From assembly GCA_007125415.1 (NCBI GenBank), contig SLDH01000036.1, positions 1-19,160 on the forward strand: a stretch of DNA of 19,160 bases, given 5' to 3'. This stretch comes from Roseovarius sp. GTDB taxonomy: Bacteria > Pseudomonadota > Alphaproteobacteria > Rhodobacterales > Rhodobacteraceae. Under the pieces are notes generated by a model. The model searched no databases. It saw only the letters and a list, made by a program, of their open reading frames with translations, and had not been told where the DNA came from. Below, piece after piece: positions 8,120 through 16,368 of the stretch (positions are counted from its first letter, which is position 1; the number at the start of each line of letters is the position of its first letter). The position numbers were made by a program, and so were the translations under genes.

Positions 8120-8720
8120 AGCAGCCCTGCAAGAGCTTGGCGAACGCGTCTGCCCGATGGCTCATCCTGTTCTTCTTCCAGCGATCCATCTGTCCGAATG
8201 TAAGATCATGGCCGTCGGGGATGAAGATCGGATCATAGCCATGCCCCTGATCGCCTCGCATGGGCCAGGTGATTTCGCCGTAGATCGTGCCGCAAAAGAC
8301 TTCGTCATGGCCATCCGGCCAGGCGAGTACCAGCGTGCAACAGAACCGCGCCGTCCACGGGCGCGCAGCACCCGAGGCGAGCAATGCGGCATGAGCCCGT
8401 GCCATGGCCTTTTCAAAATCACGACCTGTCTCTGTTTCGGCCCAATCTGCCGAATAAACCCCTGGCTCACCACCGAGCGCATCGATCGCCAAGCCTGAAT
8501 CATCCGAAAGCGCCGGAAGCCCGGTTGCCTTCGTGGCGGCATGGGCCTTGATCCGGGCATTTCCGACGAAACTGTTCTCGGTCTCTGCAGGCTCATCAAG
8601 CCCTTTCTCCGCCGCGCCGATGATCTTGACACCGTATGGGCCGAGGAGATCCGCAATCTCTTCGAGCTTGCCCTGATTATGGCTGGCAACGAGCAGCAAA
8701 TCGCCCTTAAATCTACGCAT
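8112..8720 (-). CDS. rdgB: XTP/dITP pyrophosphatase RdgB (HAM1 family)
   Basis: This enzyme hydrolyses ITP, dITP and XTP to monophosphates and so keeps deaminated purines out of DNA and RNA. From ATG 8720 the protein has 202 residues, the family size. Motifs: [10 protein letters not shown] (12-21), [10 protein letters not shown] (46-55), SDDSGL (72-77), GYDPIF (161-166) and SHRADAF (187-193), all expected for nucleotide and metal binding. The open frame extends 22 codons further upstream, but that part overlaps rph deeply and has no family character. The ATG at 8720 overlaps the rph stop by 8 bases, so the two are translationally coupled. No strong Shine-Dalgarno is visible, consistent with coupling. 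Confidence 0.95.
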   Translation of the reverse strand: MRRFKGDLLLVASHNQGKLEEIADLLGPYGVKIIGAAEKGLDEPAETENSFVGNARIKAHAATKATGLPALSDDSGLAIDALGGEPGVYSADWAETETGRDFEKAMARAHAALLASGAARPWTARFCCTLVLAWPDGHDEVFCGTIYGEITWPMRGDQGHGYDPIFIPDGHDLTFGQMDRWKKNRMSHRADAFAKLLQGCFD

Positions 8721-9429
8721 CGACCGCAGCCAGTTGCAACTCGGACAATTCGGCGATTCCCTTCTCTGCAAGATCGAGCAGCTCATTCATTTGTTGCCGG
8801 GAGAAGGTAGCGCCCTCAGCGCTCAACTGCACTTCGATCAATTCCCCTGACCTGGTCATGATGAAGTTTCCGTCCATACCGGCCTCCGAGTCCTCCGGGT
8901 AATCGAGATCAAGGATTACCTGCCCGGCATAGATCCCGCATGAAACGGCAGCGACAGGATCTTCCAGCGGGTTGCTGATGATCTCACCGCTCTTCATCAA
9001 CCTGTTCACAGCCAGACGAAGTGCCACCCAGCCCCCGGTGATCGACGCGCAGCGTGTACCGCCATCGGCCTGGATCACATCACAATCAACCGTGATCTGC
9101 CGCTCGCCAAGCGCCACCCTGTCAACGCCCGCGCGCAGGCTGCGCCCGATCAGGCGCTGAATCTCGACGGTTCTCCCGCCTTGTTTGCCAACGGTTGATT
9201 CGCGGCGCATCCGGCTCGTCGTCGAGCGGGGGAGCATACCATATTCCGCGGTCACCCAGCCAAGCCCGGTGCCCTTGACGAAAGGCGGCACACGATCCTC
9301 GATTGTTGCTGTGCACAGGACATGGGTGTCGCCCATGCGGATCATGCAGGATCCTTCCGCATGTTTGGTGATACCCGTTTCGATTGAAACAGGCCGCATA
9401 TCACTTAAGTTTCTCCCAGACGGGCGCAT
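8713..9429 (-). CDS. rph: Ribonuclease PH
   Basis: RNase PH is a phosphorolytic 3'-5' exoribonuclease that trims the 3' ends of tRNA precursors; it forms a hexamer of dimers. The 238-residue product is full length. It begins with [18 protein letters not shown] (family pattern R-P-x-x-R-x-x-x-x-x-R-P-V), then has [20 protein letters not shown] for phosphate and RNA contacts, [14 protein letters not shown] near the middle, and [13 protein letters not shown] near the end. The ATG at 9429 has GAAAGGA about 7 bases upstream. It is the first gene of the leftward operon rph-rdgB-hemW and is divergent from hrcA. Confidence 0.96.
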   Translation of the reverse strand: MRPSGRNLSDMRPVSIETGITKHAEGSCMIRMGDTHVLCTATIEDRVPPFVKGTGLGWVTAEYGMLPRSTTSRMRRESTVGKQGGRTVEIQRLIGRSLRAGVDRVALGERQITVDCDVIQADGGTRCASITGGWVALRLAVNRLMKSGEIISNPLEDPVAAVSCGIYAGQVILDLDYPEDSEAGMDGNFIMTRSGELIEVQLSAEGATFSRQQMNELLDLAEKGIAELSELQLAAVDA

Positions 9430-9491
9430 CGCTTATCCTTTCAATCTTTGTGCTTGGGGATACGAGTGGTGGTCGCCATTCGCAACCCCGA

Positions 9492-9519
9492 TTGACCTTT
9501 TGAGAACACCGGCTTTAAT
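9492..9519 (+). promoter_or_regulatory. Predicted sigma-70-type promoter for hrcA-grpE
   Basis: TTGACC (9492-9497) and TTTAAT (9514-9519) each match 5 of 6 consensus bases, with a 16-base spacer. The predicted transcript would start about 20 bases before the hrcA ATG. I see no CIRCE element (TTAGCACTC-N9-GAGTGCTAA) in the 117-base rph-hrcA intergenic region and no clear RpoH-type promoter. Confidence 0.45.
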
Positions 9520-9546
9520 GGGCGGCCAGACGGGAAAAAGAAACAG

Positions 9547-10611
9547 ATGAATGACGCAGGCAAAGTCCTGAACGAGATGAATGACCGCTCGCGCGAGGTG
9601 TTTCGGCGCGTTGTCGAAACTTATCTCGCGACGGGCGATCCTGTGGGTTCACGCACGCTGACCCGAGACATGAGTGAAAAGGTCAGCGCTGCGACGATCC
9701 GAAATGTCATGCAGGATCTTGAATATCTCGGTTTACTCAACAGCCCCCATGTTTCCGCTGGCCGCATCCCGACTCAGCAGGGCTTGAGGATGTTTGTTGA
9801 TGGGCTACTGGAGGTCGGGGACCTTGAAGGGGCCGACCGTGAGATGATCGATGCCACGCTGGGAAGCAATTCAGAAGATGTCTCGGGCGCTCTGGATCGA
9901 ATCGGCTCTGCCCTGTCGGGCGTCACGCGCGGTGCGTCTCTGGTGCTCGCCCCCAAGCGAGAGGCGCCGATCAAGCATATTGAATTCATCGGCTTGGGGC
10001 ATGATCGGGCGCTTGTTGTGCTCGTTTTTGCTGATGGGCACGTGGAAAACCGGATCTTCACACCTCCGCCCGGTCAGACACCGAGCTCCATGCGGGAGGC
10101 GGCGAATTTCCTCAACGCGTTGATTGAAGGCAAGACATTATCTGATCTGCAAAGCCAGATTGCCAGCGAGATCAGTGAACGGCGGCAGGAGATCGACCAG
10201 CTGGCGCATCAACTGGTTGAAAGTGGACTCGCGGTCTGGGATCAGACAGCGGATCATTACGAGCGACTCATCGTGCGGGGGCGCGCCAATCTACTGCAAT
10301 CGGAGGCAGAAGAGGAAGAGCTTGAACGCATCAAGTCGCTTTTCGATGACCTTGAACGCAAGCGGGATATCGCCGAGTTTCTAGAGCTCACTGATGAAGG
10401 CGAGGGCGTTCGCATTTTTATCGGCTCTGAAAACAAACTTTTTTCCCTTTCGGGTTCCTCTTTGGTCGTCTCTCCTTATATGAACGCAGACCGAAAGATC
10501 GTGGGCGCGGTCGGTGTGATCGGACCGACGCGCCTGAACTATGGACGCATCGTGCCCATTGTGGATTACACGGCACAGATCGTGGGCAAACTGATTGCGG
10601 ATCGAAGCTAG
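9547..10611 (+). CDS. hrcA: Heat-inducible transcription repressor HrcA
   Basis: HrcA represses heat-shock operons by binding CIRCE elements, usually upstream of groESL. The 354-residue product begins with a winged helix-turn-helix region: LNEMNDRSREVFRRVVETYL, then PVGSRTLT, AATIRNVMQDLEYLGLL and the typical SAGRIPTQQGLRMFVDGLLE (within residues 8-90). A GAF-like middle region and an inserted dimerisation region follow. It ends with GAVGVIGPTRLNYGRIVPIVDY, the conserved C-terminal HrcA signature. Upstream of ATG 9547 there is only a purine-rich tract rather than a clear Shine-Dalgarno. An ATG 11 codons downstream is possible but would trim the conserved start less naturally. grpE follows within 10 bases. 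The repressor's own targets are not in the window. Confidence 0.96.
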   Translation: MNDAGKVLNEMNDRSREVFRRVVETYLATGDPVGSRTLTRDMSEKVSAATIRNVMQDLEYLGLLNSPHVSAGRIPTQQGLRMFVDGLLEVGDLEGADREMIDATLGSNSEDVSGALDRIGSALSGVTRGASLVLAPKREAPIKHIEFIGLGHDRALVVLVFADGHVENRIFTPPPGQTPSSMREAANFLNALIEGKTLSDLQSQIASEISERRQEIDQLAHQLVESGLAVWDQTADHYERLIVRGRANLLQSEAEEEELERIKSLFDDLERKRDIAEFLELTDEGEGVRIFIGSENKLFSLSGSSLVVSPYMNADRKIVGAVGVIGPTRLNYGRIVPIVDYTAQIVGKLIADRS

Positions 10612-10615
10612 AGGA
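10610..10615 (+). promoter_or_regulatory. Shine-Dalgarno AGAGGA that decides the grpE start
   Basis: AGAGGA overlaps the hrcA stop and runs into a first ATG at 10615. It has a 5-base spacer to the second, in-frame ATG at 10621, so 10621 is the likelier start. Confidence 0.5.
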
Positions 10616-10620
10616 TGACG

Positions 10621-11184
10621 ATGGCAGAGCGTAAGGAAGAAGAAAATTTTCTCGATGATCTGGAGACAGCGTTCGAAGAGGAATACGAGCAGGAACTGGA
10701 AGAGATCTCGGACGCGGAGGCGGAGATTGACCAGCTTCGCGCCGAGCGCGATGCTCTTCAGGACAAATTCATGCGCGCTCTGGCCGATGCGGAAAATGCC
10801 CGCAAACGATCGGACAAGGACCGTCGCGAGGCCGAAAATTATGGTGGCTCGAAACTCGCGCGCGACATGCTGCCGGTCTATGACAACATGAAACGTGCGC
10901 TCGAGACGATCACGGACGAACAGAAGGACGTGAACGGCCCGCTCATTGAAGGGATCGAATTGACCATGCGGGAACTGACCAATGTGTTTGCGCGCCACGG
11001 GATACATATGATCAGTCCGCAGGTCGGAGACCGGTTTGATCCCAAGCTGCATGAGGCGATGTTCGAAGCACCTTTGCCCGGCACGAATGCGGGTGACATC
11101 ATTCAGGTATCGGCGGAAGGCTTCATGCTGCATGACCGCATTTTGCGCCCTGCACAGGTTGGTGTTTCGTCACATCGGCAATGA
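10621..11184 (+). CDS. grpE: Nucleotide exchange factor GrpE
   Basis: GrpE releases ADP from DnaK in the DnaK-DnaJ chaperone cycle and acts as a thermosensor. The 187-residue protein has a very acidic N-terminus, a long coiled-coil helix (about residues 10-80, rich in Glu, Arg and Ala) and the C-terminal beta domain. That domain carries GDRFDPKLHEAMFEAP, then GDIIQVSAEGFMLHDRILRPAQV, the family signature. It follows hrcA within 10 bases and is probably co-transcribed, a common alphaproteobacterial arrangement; dnaK and dnaJ are not in this window. Its TGA stop abuts the mutS stop on the other strand (TGATCA at 11182-11187). Confidence 0.97.
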   Translation: MAERKEEENFLDDLETAFEEEYEQELEEISDAEAEIDQLRAERDALQDKFMRALADAENARKRSDKDRREAENYGGSKLARDMLPVYDNMKRALETITDEQKDVNGPLIEGIELTMRELTNVFARHGIHMISPQVGDRFDPKLHEAMFEAPLPGTNAGDIIQVSAEGFMLHDRILRPAQVGVSSHRQ

Positions 11185-13839
11185 TCATTCGTCCATGAGG
11201 GTCTTGAGCTCGTAGATCAGATCGAGTGCTTCCTTCGGGGTCAACGTATCAGGAAAAACTTTCTGCAGCCGCGTTTTCAGCGCTGACGGCTTTGTCTCTT
11301 TGCGCATGGCCGCGGCGGGCGGGGCCGAAAAAAGCGGCAGATCGTCGACCACAGCGGCGCGCGTGCCGCCGCCCTCGCGCTCTCCTCGCTCAAGCGCTTC
11401 GAGGATCACACGTGCGCGTGCGATGACGCTCTCGGGTAAACCGGCCAGCTTCGCGACCTGAACACCATAGCTGCGATCTGCCGCGCCGCACCGCACTTCG
11501 TGCAGGAAAACCACATCACCGTCATGTTCCTTCACGGCAACGGTAGCGTTCTCCACCCTGTCAAGCTTCGTGCTGAGGCTCGTCATCTCATGGTAATGGG
11601 TTGCAAAAAGGGCGCGGCACGCGTTGACCTCATGCAGATGTTCCAGCGTTGCCCAGGCGATGGACAGCCCGTCATAGGTCGCCGTGCCCCGTCCGATCTC
11701 ATCCAGGATCACCAACGCTTGTTCCTCGGCCTGATTGAGGATCGCGGCGGTTTCGACCATTTCTACCATGAAGGTCGATCGGCCCCGTGCAAGGTCGTCC
11801 GAGGCGCCCACGCGGCTGAACAATTGCGTCACAACGCCGATATGCGCGGACCTCGCTGGCACGAAACTGCCCATCTGGGCGAGAATGGCGATGAGGGCAT
11901 TCTGCCTCAGAAAGGTTGACTTGCCAGCCATGTTCGGTCCGGTCAGAAGCCAGATATCGGTTTTGCGCCCCAGATCACAGTCGTTCTCGATAAAGGGCGC
12001 GCCCGTGGCCCGCAACGCCCGCTCGACAACGGGATGCCGGCCGCCTCCAATCACCAGCGCGCGGCTGTCATCAACCTTGGGGCGGGTCCAATCCTCCGTT
12101 CTGGCGAGTTCGGCCAATGCGACGCAAAGGTCAAGCTCCGCAAGGCCACGCGCCAAAGCTGCAATCTCGCTGGACTTGTCCAGTATGGATGCTTTCAGGC
12201 TCAAATAGTGTCGCTTTTCGATTTCCAGAGCGTGGCTTCCGGCGTTGAGTATACGGGTTTCCATTTCGCTCAATGCGGGCGTCGTAAAGCGGACTTGATT
12301 GGCCGTTGTCTGACGGTGCTTGAAGGTTTCACTATGGGGCGTCGAGAACATTTTCTCCGCATGGGTGCTCGTTACTTCGACGAAATAGCCCAGCACGTTG
12401 TTATGCTTGATCTTGAGGCTCTGGATTCCCGTCTGTGCCGAATAATCCGATTGCATGCTGGCGATCACGCCGCGCCCTTCATCCCGCAGCTTTCGAGCCT
12501 CATCCAGTTCGGGATCATATCCGCTGGCGATGAACCCGCCGTCACGGATCAGAAGTGGCGGTTCCGCCACCAGCGCCGCATCGAGCAAGTCGGACAGAAC
12601 ATCATGACCCGTCAACCCCCTGACCGCTTCCTGCAGGAGTATTGGCAAGTCAGCGCCGGTCAAGCGGCGCGCGATATCTTCGGCCTGTTGCAGCCCGTTG
12701 CGCATGGCTGCAAGGTCTCTTGGCCCCGCCCTGTCCAGCGCAAGCCGCGACAATGCGCGGTCAAGGTCCGGCACCTTGCGCATCATGTCGCGCAGATCCG
12801 CTGACAGTCGGCCCTCGGTCAGTCCGAATTCTACCGCGTCCAGCCTCTCCTTGATCTTCGACGGGTCACTCAAGGGGCTGGAAAGCCGGCGCTCCAGCAA
12901 ACGGCCTCCACCTGCGGTCATGGTCATGTCGATCACCGAGAGAAGTGAGCCGGCGCGCTCGCCGTTCAGGCTGTGGGTCAGTTCAAGATTGCGCCGCGTT
13001 GCCGCGTCGATCTGCATCGCCCCGCCTTGCAATTCGCGCCTTGGTGGGCGCAGCAGAGGCAGTTTGCCCTTCTGTGTCATCTCAAGATATTCGACGAGCG
13101 CCCCCATTGCGCCCATCTCGGCGCGGGAAAACTGCCCATAAGCGTCAAGGCTTTCCACGTTGAAGAGATTGCAAAGCCTGACCCCCGCGTTCGTGCTGTC
13201 AAACGCCGCGCGTCCCAAAGGGGTCAGGGCTGCACCTGCTTCGCCGACGACATTGTCGATTTCGCTGTGCTCGCCATCAGCGATGATCACCTCACTGGGC
13301 GTCAAACGAGCCAGTTCCAGCGCAAGACGCGTCCGATCAAGAGGCATGACGTGAAATGCGCCGGTCGAGATATCCGCCCAGGCCAGCGCGCATTCATCAC
13401 GCACCAGCGCGAAGGCCGCCAGATAATTGTGGCGGCGCGCGTCGAGAAGGCTTTCCTCCGTCAAGGTGCCGGGCGTGACAAGACGAACCACGTCGCGCTT
13501 CACCACCGCCTTTGAGCCGCGTTTCCTCGCCTCGGCCGGGTCCTCCATCTGTTCGCAGACCGCAACGCGAAAGCCCTTGCGGATCAGCGTGAGGAGATAG
13601 CCCTCCGCCGAATGCACCGGCACCCCGCACATGGCGATATCCTCGCCCAGGTGCTTGCCTCTTTTGGTCAATGCGATATCGAGCGCTTCCGCAGCATCGA
13701 CAGCATCGTCGAAGAAGAGCTCATAGAAATCGCCCATGCGATAGAAAAGCAAGGCATCCGGGTATTGCGCCTTGAGGTCGAGATATTGCGCCATCATTGG
13801 CGTTAAGGCGGGTTTGGCAGATGTCACGGTGTCCCCCAT
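11185..13839 (-). CDS. mutS: DNA mismatch repair protein MutS
   Basis: MutS recognises mismatches and small loops and starts repair with MutL. It is full length (884 residues from ATG 13839; 886 from GTG 13845, which is the other possible start; neither has a clear Shine-Dalgarno). The N-terminal mismatch-binding domain has [11 protein letters not shown] near residue 38, with the Phe and Glu that contact the mismatch. The connector, lever and clamp regions follow. The ATPase domain has the P-loop [14 protein letters not shown] near residue 635 and Walker B with the MutS signature [17 protein letters not shown] near residue 705. The C-terminus has [13 protein letters not shown], typical of the terminal helix-turn-helix dimerisation tail. 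It stands alone between grpE and msrA. Confidence 0.98.
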   Translation of the reverse strand: MGDTVTSAKPALTPMMAQYLDLKAQYPDALLFYRMGDFYELFFDDAVDAAEALDIALTKRGKHLGEDIAMCGVPVHSAEGYLLTLIRKGFRVAVCEQMEDPAEARKRGSKAVVKRDVVRLVTPGTLTEESLLDARRHNYLAAFALVRDECALAWADISTGAFHVMPLDRTRLALELARLTPSEVIIADGEHSEIDNVVGEAGAALTPLGRAAFDSTNAGVRLCNLFNVESLDAYGQFSRAEMGAMGALVEYLEMTQKGKLPLLRPPRRELQGGAMQIDAATRRNLELTHSLNGERAGSLLSVIDMTMTAGGGRLLERRLSSPLSDPSKIKERLDAVEFGLTEGRLSADLRDMMRKVPDLDRALSRLALDRAGPRDLAAMRNGLQQAEDIARRLTGADLPILLQEAVRGLTGHDVLSDLLDAALVAEPPLLIRDGGFIASGYDPELDEARKLRDEGRGVIASMQSDYSAQTGIQSLKIKHNNVLGYFVEVTSTHAEKMFSTPHSETFKHRQTTANQVRFTTPALSEMETRILNAGSHALEIEKRHYLSLKASILDKSSEIAALARGLAELDLCVALAELARTEDWTRPKVDDSRALVIGGGRHPVVERALRATGAPFIENDCDLGRKTDIWLLTGPNMAGKSTFLRQNALIAILAQMGSFVPARSAHIGVVTQLFSRVGASDDLARGRSTFMVEMVETAAILNQAEEQALVILDEIGRGTATYDGLSIAWATLEHLHEVNACRALFATHYHEMTSLSTKLDRVENATVAVKEHDGDVVFLHEVRCGAADRSYGVQVAKLAGLPESVIARARVILEALERGEREGGGTRAAVVDDLPLFSAPPAAAMRKETKPSALKTRLQKVFPDTLTPKEALDLIYELKTLMDE

Positions 13840-13865
13840 GGTCACCGCGCAGCATACAAACGCGC

Positions 13866-13883
13866 GCCCTGCCGCGAAAGGGC
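13866..13883. other. Weak hairpin in the mutS-msrA intergenic gap
   Basis: GCCCT (13866-13870) can pair with AGGGC (13879-13883) across an 8-base loop. It lies downstream of msrA and upstream of mutS on the minus strand. No T run follows on that strand, so it is at best an imperfect terminator for msrA. Confidence 0.2.
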
Positions 13884-13918
13884 AAAGCGGCGCGGCGCAG
13901 GCTCCTGTTCTGTGCCTG

Positions 13919-14593
13919 TCAGTTCAGATATTTGCCCACGAAGGGCGCATCATCACCCCATAACTCGAATATCCGCGCATCGCGCTTGCAGGCTTGGCGA
14001 TAGGCCACATAGGCATCCGCCTGACGCCGCGGTCCGAAGCGGGTGATGATGATCCGCGTTCCCTTGTAATAATCCTGATGTTCGTCTTCCGCCCTGTAGA
14101 ATTCGGCTTCCGGCAAGATCGGTGTGACCACCGCTTGCCCCAACTCTGCCTCGGCCCGGCGCTTGACGGTTTCGGCAAGCCGTCGCTCGGCATCATTCGC
14201 CACGAACACGGCGCTGCGGTAGCTTTCACCCCGGTCGCAGAACTGCCCGCCCGCATCTGTCGGATCGATTGACCGGAAAAACATGTGCAGAAGCTGCTCG
14301 CGCGACACCTGCGCGGGATCGTAAAGGATCCTCACCGCTTCATAATGGCCAGTGCCACCCCGGGTTACTTCCCGATAAGTCGGATTCTCGGTTGTGCCGC
14401 CAGTGTAGCCGGAAATGGCTTCCGAGACACCGCGCACGGATTCGAAATCCGCTTCAACGCACCAGAAGCACCCCCCGGCGACGACGAGCTCCTGCTGTTC
14501 ACCTGCTTTTGCGCCATGGCTGTTGAGCAGCATGGCAATCCCTATAAGCACCGCCAGGAGCGCAGCTTTGATTTCGCGCTTAATCAACCTCAT
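13919..14593 (-). CDS. msrA: Exported peptide-methionine (S)-S-oxide reductase MsrA
   Basis: MsrA reduces the S epimer of methionine sulfoxide in proteins. From ATG 14593 the protein has 224 residues. Residues 1-30 are a Sec signal peptide: a basic start (MRLIKREIK), a hydrophobic core ([14 protein letters not shown]) and a cleavage-like AKA before Gly-31, so the enzyme should act in the periplasm. The catalytic motif GGCFWC gives Cys-42. Further conserved stretches are [14 protein letters not shown] and HQDYY. Possible resolving cysteines are in QFCDRG and QACKRD. The open frame extends 18 codons upstream, but those codons come from a purine-rich leader and would bury the signal peptide. The exported form suggests repair of oxidised envelope proteins. 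Confidence 0.93.
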   Translation of the reverse strand: MRLIKREIKAALLAVLIGIAMLLNSHGAKAGEQQELVVAGGCFWCVEADFESVRGVSEAISGYTGGTTENPTYREVTRGGTGHYEAVRILYDPAQVSREQLLHMFFRSIDPTDAGGQFCDRGESYRSAVFVANDAERRLAETVKRRAEAELGQAVVTPILPEAEFYRAEDEHQDYYKGTRIIITRFGPRRQADAYVAYRQACKRDARIFELWGDDAPFVGKYLN

Positions 14594-14600
14594 TCTCCAA

Positions 14601-14625
14601 TCCTTTCCCTTTCCCTTCCTTTCTT
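14601..14625 (-). other. Polypurine leader upstream of msrA
   Basis: A 25-base run of only T and C on the plus strand is an uninterrupted A/G tract on the msrA strand. It contains several GGAAAGG-like repeats ending 7 bases before the ATG at 14593. It provides multiple overlapping Shine-Dalgarno-like sequences. Confidence 0.5.
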
Positions 14626-14657
14626 GGGCTAGAACTGCCTTGCGCAAAGCAACAAAA

Positions 14658-14680
14658 CCGTGAAATCACGCAGCCGTGAG
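14658..14680. promoter_or_regulatory. Possible operator: CGTGA-AA-TCACG with an extra CCGTGAG half-site
   Basis: In the 148-base divergent region between msrA and the aminotransferase, CGTGA/TCACG forms a perfect palindrome with a 2-base centre (14659-14670). The half-site CCGTGA is then repeated directly, 16 bases from the first copy (14674-14679). This spacing could suit a regulator binding two faces of the DNA. I cannot name the factor, and a chance match is possible for so short a repeat. Confidence 0.25.
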
Positions 14681-14729
14681 ATGAATTTACTGCTTGGAAC
14701 TTCCTGCGGCCATCCCTAGCCTCGGCGAC

Positions 14730-14736
14730 GGAGGGG
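14730..14736 (+). promoter_or_regulatory. Shine-Dalgarno GGAGGGG that decides the aminotransferase start
   Basis: A strong ribosome-binding site lies 5 bases before the ATG at 14742. This fixes the start 16 codons inside the longest open frame. Confidence 0.7.
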
Positions 14737-14741
14737 CAAGC

Positions 14742-15650
14742 ATGACAGACCATCAAACCACCCATGACGCTGCTGAAGATGCGCGCAACGAGACGATCCT
14801 GATCTGGCTGAACGGCGCGATCCTGCCCAAGGCCGAGGCCGTGGTCAGTGTCTATGACAGTGGCTTCATGCTGGGCGACGGTGTCTGGGAGGGGTTGCGC
14901 CTCTATAACGGCAACTGGGCCTTTGCCGATGAGCACCTGGAGCGTCTCTTTGAGGCGGCGAAGGCGATTGATCTTGATATAGGGATGACGCGGGAGGGAT
15001 TGTTGCAGGCCCTGAAAGACACCCAGAAGGCCAATGGCATGTACTCAGACGCCCATGCCCGGCTGATGGTGACCCGAGGCTTGAAGACACGGCCATTTCA
15101 GCACCCCTCACTCAGCCGTCAGGGGCCCACCATCGCCATCATCATGGAACACTCGAAACCCCGGATGGCAAGGCCGATCCGTCTCGCCACGGTGCCGCAC
15201 ATGCGTGGCTTGCCGATGACGCAGGATCCCAAGCTCAATTCCCATTCCAAGCTCAACTGCATTCTCGCCTGCATCGCAGCGGAAAAGGCGGGCGCTGATG
15301 AAGCGCTCATGCTCGATATCCATGGTTTCGTGAACACCACCAATGCCTGCAACTTCTTCATCGTGCGCAGAGGCGAGGTTTGGACGAGCACGGGCGATTA
15401 CTGCATGAACGGGATCACGCGCCAGAAGGTCATTGATCTGTGCCGCGCCAATGACATTCCGGTCTTTGAGCGCAACTTCTCGCTGGTCGAGACATATGGC
15501 GCGGATGAGGCCTTTCTCACCGGCACTTTCGGAGCGCAGACACCTGTGGGCGAGATCGATGGCCGACCGATAGGAGATGGCCGTCAAGGACCGGTGACGA
15601 CCCGTATTCAGGCGCTTTACAAGTCTCTGATTCAGCAGGAAACGGCTTGA
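14742..15650 (+). CDS. Class IV PLP-dependent aminotransferase (branched-chain/D-amino-acid aminotransferase-like)
   Basis: The 302-residue product has the class IV fold pattern: NGAILPKAEAVVSVYDSGFMLGDGVWEG (24-51), typical of the IlvE, D-amino-acid aminotransferase and aminodeoxychorismate lyase group; a central segment DPKLNSHSKLNCILA (162-176); AGADEALMLDIHGFVNTTNACNFF; and the phosphate-binding MNGITRQKV (222-230). The Schiff-base lysine should be Lys-164 or Lys-170; I could not decide by eye. The TTNACN stretch differs from the usual EGSxSN of branched-chain enzymes, so the substrate is open and I give no gene symbol. The start is set by a strong GGAGGGG. The next gene begins one base after the stop, indicating strict coupling with a sulfotransferase-fold protein. 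Confidence 0.88.
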   Translation: MTDHQTTHDAAEDARNETILIWLNGAILPKAEAVVSVYDSGFMLGDGVWEGLRLYNGNWAFADEHLERLFEAAKAIDLDIGMTREGLLQALKDTQKANGMYSDAHARLMVTRGLKTRPFQHPSLSRQGPTIAIIMEHSKPRMARPIRLATVPHMRGLPMTQDPKLNSHSKLNCILACIAAEKAGADEALMLDIHGFVNTTNACNFFIVRRGEVWTSTGDYCMNGITRQKVIDLCRANDIPVFERNFSLVETYGADEAFLTGTFGAQTPVGEIDGRPIGDGRQGPVTTRIQALYKSLIQQETA

Positions 15651-15651
15651 T

Positions 15652-16365
15652 ATGCGCATCGCCATGTGGTCGGGCCCGCGCAATCTTTCGACTGCGATGA
15701 TGTATGCTTTCGGGGCGCGGGCTGACTTTGCGGTGGTCGATGAACCCTTCTATGGCGCCTATCTTGCGCAGACCGGGCTGAGGCATCCGATGCGTGACGA
15801 AATTCTGGCATCGCAACCGCATGATCCGGCAGAGGTGATCGCGGCGCTGACGGGTCCTGTTCCGGCAGGGAAAGCCCATTTCTACCAAAAGCACATGGCG
15901 CAGCATATGCTGCCCGCCATTCCCCTTGGATGGCTGGCGGAGGTCACCAATGTGTTTCTGATCCGCCATCCCGCCCGTGTCGCGGCGAGCTTTACGGCGA
16001 AATATGACAACCCGACACTGGCTGATATCGGGTTTCTGCAGCAGGCCGAGCTTTTCGATCAGGCAATGGCGCTGGGCCAGCGCCCCATCGTCATTGATAG
16101 TGCGGATATCCGGCGCGATCCGGAAATGATGCTGAAACGGCTCTGTTCCACCTTGATGCTGCCCTGGGATCCCGCCATGCTCTCCTGGCCCCAGGGTGGC
16201 CACGCGCAGGATGGTGTGTGGGCGGCCCATTGGTACGAGGCCGTGCATCGCTCGACCGGCTTTGCTGCACCGGAAGGGGGATTGCCGACGCTCAATGAGG
16301 CGCAACAGCGGCTCTGCGACGCGGCGATGCCCGCCTACCGGCATCTGGCGCGTCACAAGTTGTGA
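15652..16365 (+). CDS. Sulfotransferase-fold protein paired with the class IV aminotransferase
   Basis: A 237-residue soluble protein with no signal peptide or membrane segment. It begins with WSGPRNLSTAMMYAF (6-20), matching the 5'-phosphosulfate loop of PAPS-dependent sulfotransferases of the S-x-P-R-S-G-T type, but with Asn-Leu-Ser-Thr in place of Ser-Gly-Thr. It then has DEPFYGAYL (30-38), KHMAQHML (80-87) and FLIRHPARVAASF (102-114), which fits the 3'-phosphate site (Arg-105, Ser-113). Both nucleotide sites look intact, so it may bind PAPS or a related nucleotide. Activity and substrate are unknown. From memory, plants have fusions of this domain with a class IV aminotransferase, annotated as branched-chain aminotransferase-like proteins, which would support a joint function. 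It ends 3 bases before the argG stop on the other strand. Confidence 0.75.
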   Translation: MRIAMWSGPRNLSTAMMYAFGARADFAVVDEPFYGAYLAQTGLRHPMRDEILASQPHDPAEVIAALTGPVPAGKAHFYQKHMAQHMLPAIPLGWLAEVTNVFLIRHPARVAASFTAKYDNPTLADIGFLQQAELFDQAMALGQRPIVIDSADIRRDPEMMLKRLCSTLMLPWDPAMLSWPQGGHAQDGVWAAHWYEAVHRSTGFAAPEGGLPTLNEAQQRLCDAAMPAYRHLARHKL

Positions 16366-16368
16366 CGC

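Noticed and set aside
8721..8786. 22-codon upstream extension of rdgB into rph
   Set aside because: It has no family character and would overlap rph much more deeply; the ATG at 8720 gives the normal family length.
11226..13515. Long plus-strand open frames opposite mutS
   Set aside because: They lie entirely antisense to an intact mutS, have no recognisable domains and are expected from codon bias in G+C-rich DNA.
14696..14721. GGAAC as the -35 of an EcfG general-stress promoter before the aminotransferase
   Set aside because: No CGTT-like -10 is found at the required spacing.
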